NCBI RefSeq assembly: GCF_009761675.1
Contig: NZ_QUZH01000006.1
Span: 1-64,000 of the forward strand
DNA from: Bhargavaea sp. CC-171006
GTDB taxonomy: Bacteria > Bacillota > Bacilli > Bacillales_A > Planococcaceae
DNA length: 64,000 bases
Reading direction: 5' to 3'
Made by a program: the position numbers and the translations under genes. Below are positions 63,845 through 64,000 of the stretch, piece by piece. The notes below the pieces were generated by a model. The model was not told the origin of the DNA and ran no database searches. It was given only the letters and a program-made list of their open reading frames with translations. Numbering within the stretch: position 1 is the first letter of the stretch; every line of letters starts with the position of its first letter.

Positions 63845-64000
63845 ATGCAGCGGATCGCCAATCTGTTGGTTATCCAGGACGGAAAAGTCCTGTTATTGAA
63901 GAAGCCCCGCCGCGGCTGGTATGTCGCGCCGGGCGGGAAGATGGAGTCGGGAGAGTCCGTCTATTCGGCCGCTTTCCGGGAGTTTACGGAAGAGACCGGT
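63845..64000 (+). CDS. yvcI: NUDIX hydrolase YvcI, 5' part
   Basis: The first 52 codons; the gene runs off the window. MQRIANLLVIQDGKVLLLKK is the first strand pair, and GGKMESGESVYSAAFREFTEETG (given as GGKMESGES and REFTEETG) is the NUDIX box that binds Mg2+ and hydrolyses nucleoside-diphosphate-linked substrates. GGGAGGTGGGAG lies upstream of the ATG. Following trxB, it matches yvcI, which usually precedes rapZ. Confidence 0.9.
   Translation, partial: MQRIANLLVIQDGKVLLLKKPRRGWYVAPGGKMESGESVYSAAFREFTEETG

Overview
The window is a GC-rich (roughly 55%) stretch of a low-GC-phylum Gram-positive chromosome. Gene order matches Bacillus subtilis in several blocks: hmoB/hemE/hemH, yhfH-lplJ-lcfB, yhjD/comK, and uvrB-uvrA-yvlB-hprK-lgt-yvoD-ppaX-yvoF-yvcD-trxB-yvcI. 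A B. subtilis-type FadR operator, an S-box (SAM) riboswitch, a ComK homologue and HPr kinase all point to Bacillales. The base composition and mixture of genes would suit a GC-rich Planococcaceae member; that placement is inference. No rRNA, tRNA, prophage, insertion sequence or CRISPR array was seen, and the window reads as ordinary chromosome with small accessory inserts.

Layout. 0-3.4 kb: heme turnover (hmoB) and late heme synthesis (hemE, hemH, without hemY behind it), then a nucleoside deaminase. 3.7-7.6 kb: glyoxylate shunt (aceA, aceB) with a divergent LytTR regulator and a zinc-ribbon microprotein. 7.6-9.5 kb: AT-rich accessory genes (two unknown proteins and a CPBP protease). 9.6-17.9 kb: yhfH, lipoate ligase and FadR-controlled lcfB, with a Bce-type two-component/ABC module between them. 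18-28.9 kb: S9 peptidase, GNAT, LysE exporter, MacB-like efflux operon, TRIC-like channel, M20 peptidase, methyltransferase and small proteins.

28.9-31.0 kb: a tightly overlapping minus-strand operon coding for an ABM monooxygenase-like protein, a small helical protein, a cobalamin-binding protein with the W-x9-E-H signature of CarH photoreceptors, and a PAS-STAS protein. It looks like a B12-based sensory module feeding a stressosome-type output. 31-38.1 kb: YdhK lipoprotein, a two-component system, a ZIP transporter and a cadC-cadA cadmium/zinc efflux operon with its operator. 38.3-43.9 kb: GNAT, paired SMR exporters, and an organosulfur monooxygenase operon under a SAM riboswitch. 44-49.5 kb: cold shock protein, acyl-CoA ligase, enoyl-CoA hydratase, comK and an IDEAL-domain protein. 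49.7-64 kb: nucleotide excision repair (uvrBA), then the hprK-lgt-ppaX-yvoF operon, yvcD, trxB and the start of a NUDIX gene.

The most unusual feature is not a gene. At least seven intergenic sites, mostly just beyond an intrinsic terminator, carry arrays of short conserved cores (11-15 nt) separated by unconserved or partly conserved spacers in strict register. The period is exactly 21 nt in three families (one of them arranged as a perfectly symmetric 4+4 inverted array) and 20 nt in a fourth. The same core families recur tens of kilobases apart. They fit no standard feature class I know and are the main lead for something undescribed.
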